Source: Bremerella alba
Lineage (GTDB): Bacteria; Planctomycetota; Planctomycetia; Pirellulales; Pirellulaceae
Length of the DNA stretch: 64,000 bases
Direction of reading: 5' to 3'
Assembly (NCBI RefSeq): GCF_013618625.1
Contig: NZ_JABRWO010000004.1
Location: forward strand, 186,001-250,000
The number at the start of each line of letters is the position of its first letter. The first letter of the stretch is position 1. Shown in pieces: positions 42,528 through 51,564 of this stretch. Below the pieces are notes generated by a model. It was not told where the DNA came from, searched no databases, and saw nothing but the letters and a program-made list of their open reading frames with translations. The translations under genes were made by a program, and so were the position numbers.

Positions 42528-43508
42528 ATGCTGACCTATATCGTCCGTCGCATCCTGATTGGCATCTTCACATTGCTGGCGGTGACCTTCATTGTGTATG
42601 GGCTCATCCGGAACATGCCGGGCACACCGCTGACCATCATGCAAGAAACTGTCCGCATGGACGCCATGATGTCGCAGTCTCAGATGGACAAGCTGGAAAA
42701 GCAATATCGCTTAGACAAGGACTGGTACGTCGGGTATTGGTACTGGCTGGGCGATGTCCTGCAAGGCGAATTGGGACGCGGCATCAACGACCGCCGCAAG
42801 GTCACCATCATCATCAGCGAGCGACTTCCCAAGACGCTTATGCTGACCGGTACTTCGCTGCTTTTGACCTACCTGCTTTGCATCCCCTTGGGGCTCTGGT
42901 CAACCGCGAGTGCACTGACCTTTCGCGAACGACTGGTCAGTACGATTCTGTATATCTTGTATGCGTTGCCAAACTTTGTGGCAGCGGTCTATTTGAATTT
43001 GATCATTGCTGTCCGCTTAGAATGGCTACCGTTGTATGGTTCGACCGGCGAAGGCTATGCCGAGATGAGCACGCTAGGCAAGTTTGCGGATGTCGTCTCG
43101 CACGCCATTTTACCGGTACTTTGCTTGACGTACACCTCGCTGGCCTACTATACCCGCTTCATCAAAGCCAACATGATGGAGACAATTCAGCAAGATTACA
43201 TTCGCACCGCCAAGGCTAAAGGGGCCAGTCCGACGAGCATTCTGGTGACGCATGCGTTTCGCAACTCTCTGATTCCACTGGTCACCATTATCGGTCTGAC
43301 CCTTCCGGCTTTGCTGGCAGGCTCAGTGATTCTGGAAACCATTTACCAGTGGAATGGCATTGGCTATCTCTTTTACCAGTCGATCACCATGCGTGAGTAT
43401 CCGGTGATCATGGGGCTGGTCTTGATGTTTTCGGTTATGACGCTGTTAGGTCAGTTGTTGGCCGACGTTCTGTACGCATTCGTTGACCCCCGGATTACTT
43501 ATTCGTAA
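42528..43508 (+). CDS. ABC transporter permease, DppB/OppB type
   Basis: This 326-residue protein starts MLTYIVRRILIGIFTLLAV. It has six hydrophobic helices in the BPD_transp_1 arrangement, with the cytoplasmic loop YIRTAKAKGASPTSILVTHAFRN (EAA-type motif) that docks the ATPase. The C-terminal LADVLYAFVDPRITYS is the family ending. It partners the next permease in a heterodimer. It lies 66 bp after the binding-protein stop and 3 bp before the next permease. Confidence 0.94.
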   Translation: MLTYIVRRILIGIFTLLAVTFIVYGLIRNMPGTPLTIMQETVRMDAMMSQSQMDKLEKQYRLDKDWYVGYWYWLGDVLQGELGRGINDRRKVTIIISERLPKTLMLTGTSLLLTYLLCIPLGLWSTASALTFRERLVSTILYILYALPNFVAAVYLNLIIAVRLEWLPLYGSTGEGYAEMSTLGKFADVVSHAILPVLCLTYTSLAYYTRFIKANMMETIQQDYIRTAKAKGASPTSILVTHAFRNSLIPLVTIIGLTLPALLAGSVILETIYQWNGIGYLFYQSITMREYPVIMGLVLMFSVMTLLGQLLADVLYAFVDPRITYS

Positions 43509-43511
43509 CTC

Positions 43512-44624
43512 ATGAGTGCCGTACCTGAACTCGCTGAACAACCCGTCAAGCCAATTAAGCCCGCGACCTCGCAAGGGTTCTGGGCCACTGCCTGGCGATA
43601 TTATCGTTGTCGGCCAATGGCTATGCTGGGGCTCTACTTCGTTGGAATTCTGGCCGTGGTTGCCATCTTCTCTCCCGCGATTGCCGGCACCAGGCCAATC
43701 ATGTGTTCCTACAAAGGACACATTTACTTCCCATGCATGGGTTACTTTTACGCCCCCTGGGAAAACGCCATCTTCACAACCGGCGATCACTTCGAGAAAC
43801 GGTACGAACCTAACCTCAAAGCCAAGGACCCCGATAGCTGGGCCATCTGGCCGCTTGTTCGCCAAGACCCCATCGAACGTGTCCGCGACGACTGGTTCGA
43901 AGGGCAGCCCGGCAACCCAGATAAAGCCGATGGCAAACCGAGTTGGCAAAACCTGATGGGGACCGACTCGAACGGCGTCGATGTGTTCGCTCAGCTTGTG
44001 CATGGAACCCGAGTGGCTCTGCTGGTTGGGTTCGTCTCGATGGGTATCGCCGGAGCCATTGGAATTACGGTCGGGGCGTGCGCTGGCTACTTTGGCGGGT
44101 GGATCGACTTTGTCCTTTCTCGGTTCATCGAGATCATCCTGTGCGTTCCCACGTTAATCCTGGTGATCGCCCTGTTAGCAATCGCCGAACACCCCAGCAT
44201 TTGGCAGGTGGTCGCCGTGATTGGCCTCACCGGGTGGACGGGCATCGCACGATTAACTCGGGCCGAGTTCCTCAAGATCAAACAGATCGAGTACGTCGCT
44301 GCGGCGAAAGCGATGGGAGCCGGGCCCATGCGAATCATGTTCATTCATATCCTTCGAAACGCCTTGGCACCGATTCTCGTACCGATCAGCTTTGGTATCG
44401 CCGCCGCCATTTTCACCGAGAGCGCGCTGAGCTTCCTGGGCATTGGTGCCGACACGCTGACTCCTACTTGGGGCCGAGTGCTGCACGAAGGACAAAACAA
44501 CATCCGCTCGATGTGGTGGCTGATCTTCTTTCCTGGACTGGCCATTTTCACCACCGTGCTGGCCTACAATTTGATCGGTGAAGGCATCCAGGAAGCCACC
44601 GATCCCCGAACCCGCGACGCTTAA
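43512..44624 (+). CDS. ABC transporter permease, DppC type with long YejE-like loop
   Basis: This 370-residue protein has six helices and the EAA loop VAAAKAMGAGPMRIMFIHIL. Between helix 1 and helix 2 there is an extra segment of about 110 residues (CSYKGHIYFPCMGYF, RDDWFEGQPGNP, up to MGTDSNGVDVFAQLVHGTR). This resembles the extended periplasmic loop of YejE in the microcin C/peptide importers. It starts three bases after the DppB stop and forms the second permease half. Confidence 0.92.
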   Translation: MSAVPELAEQPVKPIKPATSQGFWATAWRYYRCRPMAMLGLYFVGILAVVAIFSPAIAGTRPIMCSYKGHIYFPCMGYFYAPWENAIFTTGDHFEKRYEPNLKAKDPDSWAIWPLVRQDPIERVRDDWFEGQPGNPDKADGKPSWQNLMGTDSNGVDVFAQLVHGTRVALLVGFVSMGIAGAIGITVGACAGYFGGWIDFVLSRFIEIILCVPTLILVIALLAIAEHPSIWQVVAVIGLTGWTGIARLTRAEFLKIKQIEYVAAAKAMGAGPMRIMFIHILRNALAPILVPISFGIAAAIFTESALSFLGIGADTLTPTWGRVLHEGQNNIRSMWWLIFFPGLAIFTTVLAYNLIGEGIQEATDPRTRDA

Positions 44625-44649
44625 CTCCCTTGTCCAATCCGCGCATACT

Positions 44650-46524
44650 ATGACTAAAACCCTGCTCAAAGTCGACAATCTGCGGACCTACTTCCATGGC
44701 GAGGAAATCGTCAAGGCCGTCGATGGAATCTCCTTCCAGCTCGACGAGGGGGAAACGCTGGGTATCGTCGGCGAATCAGGTTCCGGCAAGTCGGTCACGT
44801 CGCTGTCGATCATGCAGCTGCTCGCACGTAGTGCCAAGATCGAGGACGGTACGATCTCGTTCCTGGGAACCGATTTGGTTCGCCTACCTGATCCGGCGAT
44901 GCGGAAGATTCGCGGCAAAGATATCAGCATGATCTTCCAGGAACCAATGACGTCGCTGAACCCTGTGTTCACCGTCGGCTCGCAGGTCATGGAAGCAATT
45001 CGCCTGCACCAAGATCTCAGCAAAAAAGAAGCCCGCGAGAGAACGATTCAACTGTTTGAAGAAGTGGGTATCCCCGATCCCCACAAGCGAGTCGACTATT
45101 ACCCGCATCAGATGTCTGGCGGCCAGAAGCAGCGTGTCATGATTGCGATGGCCCTTAGCTGCAATCCTAAGTTGCTCATCGCCGACGAGCCAACGACCGC
45201 TCTCGACGTGACCATCCAGGCCCAAATCCTCGACATCCTGCGCCAGCTGCGAGATAGCCGTGGGATGTCTATCCTGTTCATCACGCACGACCTGGGCGTG
45301 ATTGCGGAAATTGCCGACCACGTGCTGGTCATGTACCGCGGAAACATTGTCGAGAACGGTAACATCCACCAGATCTTCGAGAACCCCCAGCACCCCTACA
45401 CCAAGGGTCTGCTGGCCTGTCGTCCGCGACTCGATACGAAGTTTCGTCGCCTACCGACCGTCAGCGACTTCATGGAATCGAAGACGACCGATTCCGGGAT
45501 CGAGATCGTCGAGAAAGAGATGCCGCAGGCTAAATTCGACCAACTGATAGTCGAAGGCCGTGGGCGACTTCTGCACCCCAAGCAGTCTTTAAAAGAAATG
45601 GGTCACCCTTGGGAAGACGGTGTTTACACGCCCGACACCCAGTGCGTCGCCGACGACGAGCAACCGCTGCTTTCAGTCCGTGATCTAAGGGTTCACTTTC
45701 CGATCCGAAAAGGCATTTTCTCGCGCGTCAGTGGCCACGTGAAAGCGGTCGACGGGATCGACTTCGATGTCTATCGCGGGCAGACCCTCGGTCTGGTCGG
45801 CGAGTCAGGCTGCGGGAAGACAACCACCGGCAGGGCCATTCTTCGCCTGATTGAACCGACCGACGGCTTGGTCGAGTTTGAAGGGATGAATGTCCGTGGC
45901 CTGAACGGCAGTGCCCTTCGCGAGATGCGGAAGAGGATCCAGATCATCTTCCAAGATCCCTATGGCAGCTTGAATCCTCGCATGACCGTTGAGGCGGCCA
46001 TCTGCGAACCGATGGTCATCCAGAAAATCGGTAAGACGCAGAAAGAGCAGCGTGAACGCGCTGCTCAGCTCATGCAAGAGGTGGGCATGAACCCAGACCA
46101 CCTGCGACGCTACCCACACGAATTCTCAGGCGGCCAGCGACAGCGTATTTGCATCGCACGCGCGATCGCGGTCGAGCCAGAGTTCCTCGTCTGTGACGAG
46201 TCGGTCTCGGCACTCGATGTGTCGGTTCAAGCCCAGGTGCTCAATCTATTGAAAGACCTGCAAGAGAAACGGGGCCTGACATACATCTTTATCAGCCACG
46301 ATCTGAGCGTGGTCAAGTTCATGGCTGACATGATGGCCGTGATGAACGAAGGAAAGATCGTCGAGTTCGGCCCGGCAGAAGCGATCTACGCTGATCCGCA
46401 AGAGGAATATACCCGCAAGCTGATCAACGCCACGCCACGCGATGATCTAGCACACATCGCCCAACGACAAGCCGAGCGGCAAGAGGCGAAAGCGGCACGG
46501 CTTAAGTCGGTCGCGGCGGTCTAG
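44650..46524 (+). CDS. Fused double ATPase of the oligopeptide ABC transporter (DppD-DppF / YejF type)
   Basis: The product has 624 residues from the ATG at 44650 (MTKTLLKVDNLRTYF); the frame opens earlier inside the DppC gene. It has two complete ATPase domains. The first has Walker A GESGSGKS near residue 45, signature MSGGQKQRVMIAMAL and Walker B LLIADEPTTALD. The second begins near 340 with GESGCGKTT, signature FSGGQRQRICIARAI and Walker B FLVCDESVSALD. Oligopeptide systems usually split these into two genes; the fusion is typical of YejF and some Actinobacteria. Overlap with the DppC gene suggests coupled translation. Confidence 0.95.
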   Translation: MTKTLLKVDNLRTYFHGEEIVKAVDGISFQLDEGETLGIVGESGSGKSVTSLSIMQLLARSAKIEDGTISFLGTDLVRLPDPAMRKIRGKDISMIFQEPMTSLNPVFTVGSQVMEAIRLHQDLSKKEARERTIQLFEEVGIPDPHKRVDYYPHQMSGGQKQRVMIAMALSCNPKLLIADEPTTALDVTIQAQILDILRQLRDSRGMSILFITHDLGVIAEIADHVLVMYRGNIVENGNIHQIFENPQHPYTKGLLACRPRLDTKFRRLPTVSDFMESKTTDSGIEIVEKEMPQAKFDQLIVEGRGRLLHPKQSLKEMGHPWEDGVYTPDTQCVADDEQPLLSVRDLRVHFPIRKGIFSRVSGHVKAVDGIDFDVYRGQTLGLVGESGCGKTTTGRAILRLIEPTDGLVEFEGMNVRGLNGSALREMRKRIQIIFQDPYGSLNPRMTVEAAICEPMVIQKIGKTQKEQRERAAQLMQEVGMNPDHLRRYPHEFSGGQRQRICIARAIAVEPEFLVCDESVSALDVSVQAQVLNLLKDLQEKRGLTYIFISHDLSVVKFMADMMAVMNEGKIVEFGPAEAIYADPQEEYTRKLINATPRDDLAHIAQRQAERQEAKAARLKSVAAV

Positions 46525-46531
46525 CGGCCAG

Positions 46532-46741
46532 CTATTGCTTTCCTGGCTGGTGTCGCAGATAGGTCCAAAGGCCATACGCAAACACGGCCATGCCGAGAAC
46601 CAACGTGATAATTCCGGCAGACGACATCACCGACGCCGACTCCGGGTTCAGGTAGGTCGTCGACAGCAAGAAGAGCCCCAAGGCTGCAATCCCGCCGCCA
46701 ACCAGAGTGAACTTCCAGTGGTGATAGGTGTTGACGTTCAT
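46532..46741 (-). CDS. Small two-helix membrane protein
   Basis: The product has 69 residues from the ATG at 46741 (MNVNTYHHWKFTLVGGGIAA), the only start that places the first helix at the N-terminus; the upstream extension to 46798 looks non-coding. Helices cover about 10-28 and 42-62, separated by the polar segment TYLNPESASV. The C-terminus ends RHQPGKQ. No family is recognised. It is convergent with the fused ATPase gene, 7 bp apart. Confidence 0.6.
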   Translation of the reverse strand: MNVNTYHHWKFTLVGGGIAALGLFLLSTTYLNPESASVMSSAGIITLVLGMAVFAYGLWTYLRHQPGKQ

Positions 46742-46922
46742 GGTGGACCTCACTCTTTGCAGTGAATAACTCGGTCGAGGGTCGTAAACTGCTTCCATTT
46801 TACCCTACTAAATCCGTCGCGGCCTGCCAAAAACTCTGAATTCAGGTGACTAGCCGCGGGCAAGCGTCGTCGAGTCAAAGGGGAATCTGCTATACTTGGC
46901 TGAACCCTGTAGAGAACCCCCT

Positions 46923-47996
46923 ATGCCGTATTGGTACGACATCACAGCCTGGAACGAGCGATTCAGAAATGACTCGCAGACCGTCCATTCCCTCCGCAAA
47001 TTTCGTACGCGGTGGCTGAAGCAGGGAAGGGCTTTCGAAGACGCTCTCTCGGAACTCGCCCCCAACGTGGCGGACATCTTACGAGCCGAGATCACCCCCC
47101 ATCCTTTGACGCTGGCCGAACGCCTCGACTCAGAGCTGGACGGTGCCACGAAGCTGCTCTTTCGTACCGCCGACGGGCTGATGATCGAGACGGTCATTCT
47201 GCGCACCGGTACCGGCCGGGTTTCGCTGTGTATCTCTTCTCAAATCGGCTGTGCGGCCGCATGTCGCTTTTGCGCGACAGGGCAAATGGGAATTGCCCGG
47301 AATCTCTCGGCTGCCCAAATTCTCGACCAGGTGGTTCAAGCCAATCAAATTCTGCGCGAGGAAGATCGCCGGGTTCGCAATATCGTCTTCATGGGCATGG
47401 GCGAGCCTTTCCATAACCCAACCAACGTTCATCAGGCCGTGGCAGCGCTCACTTCCCCCCTATTGTTCGACTATTCGCAGCAGCGGCTGCTCGTCTCCAC
47501 GGTCGGCATTCCCGACGAAATGTTGCGGTTCGACGAGCATTTCCCGAAAGTCAACTTGGCGTTGAGCCTGCACAGCGCAGATCAAGCCGTTCGCCAAGAC
47601 TTGATACCTCTGGCAAAAAGTGTCTCGTTAGATCGATTGCAGGCGACACTTTCGCAGCTTCAATTGTCAGACAAACGGCAGGTCATGATTGAGTACCTGA
47701 TGCTTGAGGACCAAACCGATCGCCCAGGCGATGCGGAAAAACTGATCCGTTTCCTGGAAAACATCAACGCACACGTCAACTTGATCCCGTACAATTCGAT
47801 CGACGGCGCCGACCACCTGCGGGGTAGCAGTCAGGCCGCGCGTGATCACTTCGCAAACATTGTCCGACAGGCCGGTTTTCCCGTCACCATACGCTACTCG
47901 CTGGGTGCCGATATTGCTGCCGCTTGCGGTCAACTGATTCAGCGCGAGAACCGAGAAATCGCCAAACAAATGCGATCCAATCCAGCCACCACCTGA
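46923..47996 (+). CDS. RlmN-family radical SAM rRNA methyltransferase
   Basis: The product has 357 residues from the ATG at 46923 (MPYWYDITAWNERF); a TTG nine codons upstream is less likely. The radical-SAM cluster motif is CAAACRFC (C-x3-C-x2-C), followed by ATGQMGIARNLSAAQI. The second catalytic Cys is in SLGADIAAACGQLI. The GEP motif is MGMGEPF, and NLALSLHSA matches the family's SAM-binding strand. RlmN methylates C2 of A2503 in 23S rRNA and A37 of some tRNAs. The N-terminus is shorter than E. coli RlmN, so an RlmN paralogue (RlmN/Cfr family) is possible. Confidence 0.85.
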   Translation: MPYWYDITAWNERFRNDSQTVHSLRKFRTRWLKQGRAFEDALSELAPNVADILRAEITPHPLTLAERLDSELDGATKLLFRTADGLMIETVILRTGTGRVSLCISSQIGCAAACRFCATGQMGIARNLSAAQILDQVVQANQILREEDRRVRNIVFMGMGEPFHNPTNVHQAVAALTSPLLFDYSQQRLLVSTVGIPDEMLRFDEHFPKVNLALSLHSADQAVRQDLIPLAKSVSLDRLQATLSQLQLSDKRQVMIEYLMLEDQTDRPGDAEKLIRFLENINAHVNLIPYNSIDGADHLRGSSQAARDHFANIVRQAGFPVTIRYSLGADIAAACGQLIQRENREIAKQMRSNPATT

Positions 47997-48030
47997 CAAC
48001 ACGGACCCGACAACAGGAGGAGCCACGGAA

Positions 48031-48696
48031 ATGTCCGCACCGATTCAGTGGGAGTATCCCCTTTACCTCATCGCGCATGGGGGCGGATACGCGTCGATTG
48101 TCGACCCCAAAGATACCGACGATCAGCCCCAGCATATCCTGACGACTCACTCAACCGAGCAGGTCGCACTCAACTTCATGCAGCAATTCGCCATCATCGG
48201 CGAACCTCGTCAGCTTAATAACGACCGCGAATTTCGCTGGTTTCTTAAGACCCTTAAGCTGCCGGTAACTCAGGTTGCCTACGATCCCGAGCCGGTCGAG
48301 TTCGACATCAACGCCGCGTGGATCGCCAAGATCACAACGCTGCTCGAAGAATACCTGATCGTCGACAATTCCCCTTGGAACTACCCGGTCTTCGTCATCA
48401 AACAACAAGACGGCTATTCCAGTACCGTCGGCAATGGCGAAGAAGGGGAGCCGATCACGCTGCTCAATCTGTTCACTGACGAAACAAAAGCGAATAAGTA
48501 CGCAGCCACCGATGATGGTGCCGGCGAAGTCATCACACTGCACAACATGGAACACGTTCGCGAGATATTGCTGGGACTCCGCGATTCGGTTTCCGCCGTG
48601 GCGATGGACCCGGTCTACGAGGAAAACGAAAGCAGTTCGCAGTACTGCATCGGTCTCGAAGCGTTGCTGGATAAATACCTGGTTCTCGATCAGTAG
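48031..48696 (+). CDS. Hypothetical protein with an internal duplication
   Basis: The product has 221 residues, and AGGAGGAG before the ATG is a strong ribosome binding site. Two halves of about 105 residues are similar. The first begins QWEYPLYLIAHGGGYASIV and the second NYPVFVIKQQDGYSSTV, each followed by strands and a terminal helix ending KYLVLDQ or EEYLIVDN. It is acidic, with no signal peptide and no membrane segment, so it is cytoplasmic. No family is recognised. It is followed 34 bp later by another hypothetical gene on the same strand. Confidence 0.7.
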   Translation: MSAPIQWEYPLYLIAHGGGYASIVDPKDTDDQPQHILTTHSTEQVALNFMQQFAIIGEPRQLNNDREFRWFLKTLKLPVTQVAYDPEPVEFDINAAWIAKITTLLEEYLIVDNSPWNYPVFVIKQQDGYSSTVGNGEEGEPITLLNLFTDETKANKYAATDDGAGEVITLHNMEHVREILLGLRDSVSAVAMDPVYEENESSSQYCIGLEALLDKYLVLDQ

Positions 48697-48729
48697 CACG
48701 ACCAGGCACTTCAAGCAGGGAGGCAATGC

Positions 48730-49263
48730 ATGGGCGAGGACAGCTATCTTCCTTACTTGATGTTCTGCGGAGGAATCGTCCTTCTCATCTGGATTCTGAT
48801 GCGCCGCAACTGGCGCGGCCAGGTCAAAGCCAAGAAGGCCCGCGGCAAAGACGACAATTACCTTGTCTCGAACCCCCGACCGGAAACCAAAGAGTGGACC
48901 ATGTCCGGCGGTCCGGCCGAGATCAACAAGTGGCAAGTCGAAATGCTCGAGCGGACCCGAGAGTTTCAAGCCGAAGTCGACACCAAGCTGCTAATCTTGC
49001 AGCGGGCACTGACCAAGGTCGACGCCGCAGTTCTTCCGCCAGAAGAACGCCGCGCAATCGAAGACACCCTCAGAGACAGCCGCCAGTTGTCAGACAAGGG
49101 AAGCCCTAACTTTAGCGCCGTGTCGGAACTGCTCTGCGACGATGCCAAACGCACCGAGATCTACACACTTGTCGACCAAGGCCATTCGCAGGAAGAAATC
49201 GCGAAGCAAATGAACCTCGATCCTTACGCCGTCGAGATGATACTCAACCTGCGAGACTCATAG
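48730..49263 (+). CDS. Hypothetical membrane-anchored protein with C-terminal HTH-like segment
   Basis: This 177-residue protein has GGGAGG six bases before its ATG, which overrides a competing ATG four bases upstream in another frame. A hydrophobic helix (YLMFCGGIVLLIWILM) lies at about 8-23. The middle is charged and helical, and the C-terminal segment EIYTLVDQGHSQEEIAKQMNLDPYAVEMIL looks like a short helix-turn-helix or coiled coil. No family is recognised. It may be a membrane-tethered regulator. It is convergent with metG. Confidence 0.6.
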   Translation: MGEDSYLPYLMFCGGIVLLIWILMRRNWRGQVKAKKARGKDDNYLVSNPRPETKEWTMSGGPAEINKWQVEMLERTREFQAEVDTKLLILQRALTKVDAAVLPPEERRAIEDTLRDSRQLSDKGSPNFSAVSELLCDDAKRTEIYTLVDQGHSQEEIAKQMNLDPYAVEMILNLRDS

Positions 49264-49270
49264 GCATCAA

Positions 49271-49302
49271 GATGGCAACCGGCAAAAACCCCGGAAGCCA
49301 TC
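49271..49302. terminator. Hairpin between convergent genes and metG end
   Basis: GATGGC (49271-49276) pairs with GCCATC (49297-49302), and inside, CCGG pairs with CCGG around an 8-base loop, with AA/AA unpaired between. It lies just after the plus-strand hypothetical gene and before metG ends. No T-run follows, so termination strength is uncertain. Confidence 0.45.
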
Positions 49303-49330
49303 CTACTGAACACCTCACACGGAAAATTAC

Positions 49331-51403
49331 TTAGTGAATCCGCTGTCCTGGCTTGGCACCTTCGTCAGGGCTTAGCAGGAAGACTTCTTCACCGCCTGGG
49401 CCACTCGCACAGACCATGCCTTCGCTGAGGCCAAACTTCATTTGGCGTGGCTTCAAGTTGGCGACCATCACCACCAGGCGGCCCACCAGGTCTTCTGGAT
49501 TGTAGGCGGCCTTGATGCCGGCGAAGACCTGTTTGCGATGATCGCCACCCAGACCGAGGGTCAGCTTCAACAGCTTCCGGGCTTCCGGCACGTGTTCGGC
49601 CGAGAGGATGCGGGCCACGCGAAGGTCCACTTTTACGAAGTCGTCGATCGTGCACTCTTCGGTCATGGGCTCGTCGACCATGGGTTGGGCACTGTCGTCG
49701 AACTTTGCCGTCGTTTCGTCGGCCTGATTGTTTTCGGCCGGAGCATCCGCTGCGACTTCTTCTTTGCTATCGTCGATCATGGCTTTCACCTTGTCTGCTT
49801 CTACACGTTTCATCAAGTGATTGAATTTGTTGACGGCGGTGCCGGTGAGCGGCGTCTTGGCCTGATCCCAGCTTGTGATTGGATCGTTCAACAGCTCGCC
49901 CGTCTGTTCCGCCAGCTTCGGCAAAACAGGCGACAAGTACACGACAATCTGCCGGAACAAGTTGAGACCGACCGTGCAGACGTCCTGCAACTTCTGAGCG
50001 TTGGCCGGATCCTTCCGAAGCTCCCACGGCTTGTTCGCTTCGATGAATGGATTGGCCGCGTCGGCAAGTTCCAAGATCAACCGCATCGCCTTGTTCAAGT
50101 CGCAGTCTTCATAGGCCTTGGCAATGTCATCGCCCGCGGCAGCGCCCTTCTCGAACAGGCCACCATCGTCTGGGTACTCGGTCGACAGACCAATCTTCTC
50201 GACAAACTTAGCCGACCGAGACGCCAGGTTCACGACCTTGCCGATTAAATCCGAATTGATTTTGTCGGCGAACTCCTCGAGGTTCATATCGAGGTCGTCC
50301 AGTCTGGGGCCCAGCTTCGAGGCGTAGAAGTAACGCAGGTAAGCTGGATCTAAGTGCTTCAAGTACGTCGCCGCTTTGACGAACGTCCCTTCACTCTTAG
50401 ACATCTTCTTGCCGTCTACGGTCAGAAAGCCATGGATGTGGACCTTGGTCGGCAGAGTATAGCCAGCAGTCTTGAGCATGCCTGGCCAGAAAAGTGTATG
50501 GAAGTAGGTGATGTCCTTGCCGATGAAGTGATGCACTTCCGTTTCGGGATTCTTCCACCACTTGGCCAACTCTTCGCCGTTGGCCTTACACCATTGCCAG
50601 GCCGATGCGATGTAACCTATCGGGGCGTCAAACCACACGTACCAATAATCGCCGGGGCTACCGGGAATTTCGAATCCGAAATATGGACCTGGACGAGAAA
50701 CGTCCCAATCCTTGAGCGGTTCCTTCTCCGGATCTTTCAGGAACTGCCCCTTCAAGTAATTAGCCACCTCGTCCTGCAAATGCTTACCGCTCTGCGACCA
50801 ATCGTCGAGAAAGCCGTGCAACTTGCTTAATTCGACGAACTGATGCTTCGCCATCTTCATGATCGGGGTCGCATCCGAAAGAGTGCTCTTCGGATCGATG
50901 AGTTCGGCTGGAGTGTATGCCGCGCCGCACTTGGAACAGTTGTCGCCAGGCTGATTCGGGGCCTTACAGTTGGGACACGTTCCGCGAACAAAACGGTCAG
51001 AAAGAAAGATCTTTACTTCCGGATCGTAGAGCTGTTCGACATCCTTCTGCTTAATCAAACCAGCGTCGTGTAGCGACTGCCAAAACTCATGGCAAAGGAT
51101 CCGATTTTCTTCGCTATTGGTAGATCCATAGTTATCGAAACGAATTCCGAATTCAGCGAAATCCTGCTGGTGTTCTGCGCTAATCTTGGCGATGAATTCT
51201 TCTTCGGTCACTCCGTTCTTTTGGGCGCTGATCATAATTGCCGTGCCGTGCGTATCATCGGCGCAAAAATAACGGCAATCGTTGCCCAGCAGCTTCTGAA
51301 AGCGGACCCAGATATCGGTCTGGATGTATTCCACCAGATGCCCGATATGGATCGGCCCATTCGCGTACGGCAGGGCAGAGGTGACCAAAATGCGTCGTGC
51401 CAT
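49331..51403 (-). CDS. metG: Methionyl-tRNA synthetase
   Basis: This 690-residue enzyme has the HIGH motif (GPIHIGHL), the KMSKS motif ([11 protein letters not shown]), and a zinc-binding CPNC/CSKC knuckle in the connective domain. A C-terminal tRNA-binding domain ([20 protein letters not shown]) carries an extra acidic linker near 560-590. This matches the long bacterial MetRS class. Start [16 protein letters not shown] is at 51403. It charges initiator and elongator tRNA-Met and is essential. It is convergent with the hypothetical gene and followed by a possible terminator at 49271-49302. Confidence 0.97.
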   Translation of the reverse strand: MARRILVTSALPYANGPIHIGHLVEYIQTDIWVRFQKLLGNDCRYFCADDTHGTAIMISAQKNGVTEEEFIAKISAEHQQDFAEFGIRFDNYGSTNSEENRILCHEFWQSLHDAGLIKQKDVEQLYDPEVKIFLSDRFVRGTCPNCKAPNQPGDNCSKCGAAYTPAELIDPKSTLSDATPIMKMAKHQFVELSKLHGFLDDWSQSGKHLQDEVANYLKGQFLKDPEKEPLKDWDVSRPGPYFGFEIPGSPGDYWYVWFDAPIGYIASAWQWCKANGEELAKWWKNPETEVHHFIGKDITYFHTLFWPGMLKTAGYTLPTKVHIHGFLTVDGKKMSKSEGTFVKAATYLKHLDPAYLRYFYASKLGPRLDDLDMNLEEFADKINSDLIGKVVNLASRSAKFVEKIGLSTEYPDDGGLFEKGAAAGDDIAKAYEDCDLNKAMRLILELADAANPFIEANKPWELRKDPANAQKLQDVCTVGLNLFRQIVVYLSPVLPKLAEQTGELLNDPITSWDQAKTPLTGTAVNKFNHLMKRVEADKVKAMIDDSKEEVAADAPAENNQADETTAKFDDSAQPMVDEPMTEECTIDDFVKVDLRVARILSAEHVPEARKLLKLTLGLGGDHRKQVFAGIKAAYNPEDLVGRLVVMVANLKPRQMKFGLSEGMVCASGPGGEEVFLLSPDEGAKPGQRIH

Positions 51404-51564
51404 GGGGGATTCCTCGCAGGTGAGGTCCTATCGCTAGGGGGTTTCAACGTCAAGAATGGGGCATTGTACCGCACCAAGGCGATTGCGCGGAGTGCGGTAC
51501 AGAGAGACGGACAACCACCCCTAGCGTGCGGTTCGGGGGGAAATAAATCGTCCGAGGGATGAAC

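Noticed and set aside
41844-42704. 286-codon open frame on the minus strand
   Set aside because: It is antisense to the ABC binding protein and permease genes, with no domain.
48151-48969. 272-codon open frame on the minus strand
   Set aside because: It is antisense to two plus-strand genes that each have a good ribosome binding site and coherent sequence.
49442-50248. 268-codon open frame on the plus strand
   Set aside because: It is antisense to metG, and only the minus frame carries the HIGH and KMSKS motifs.
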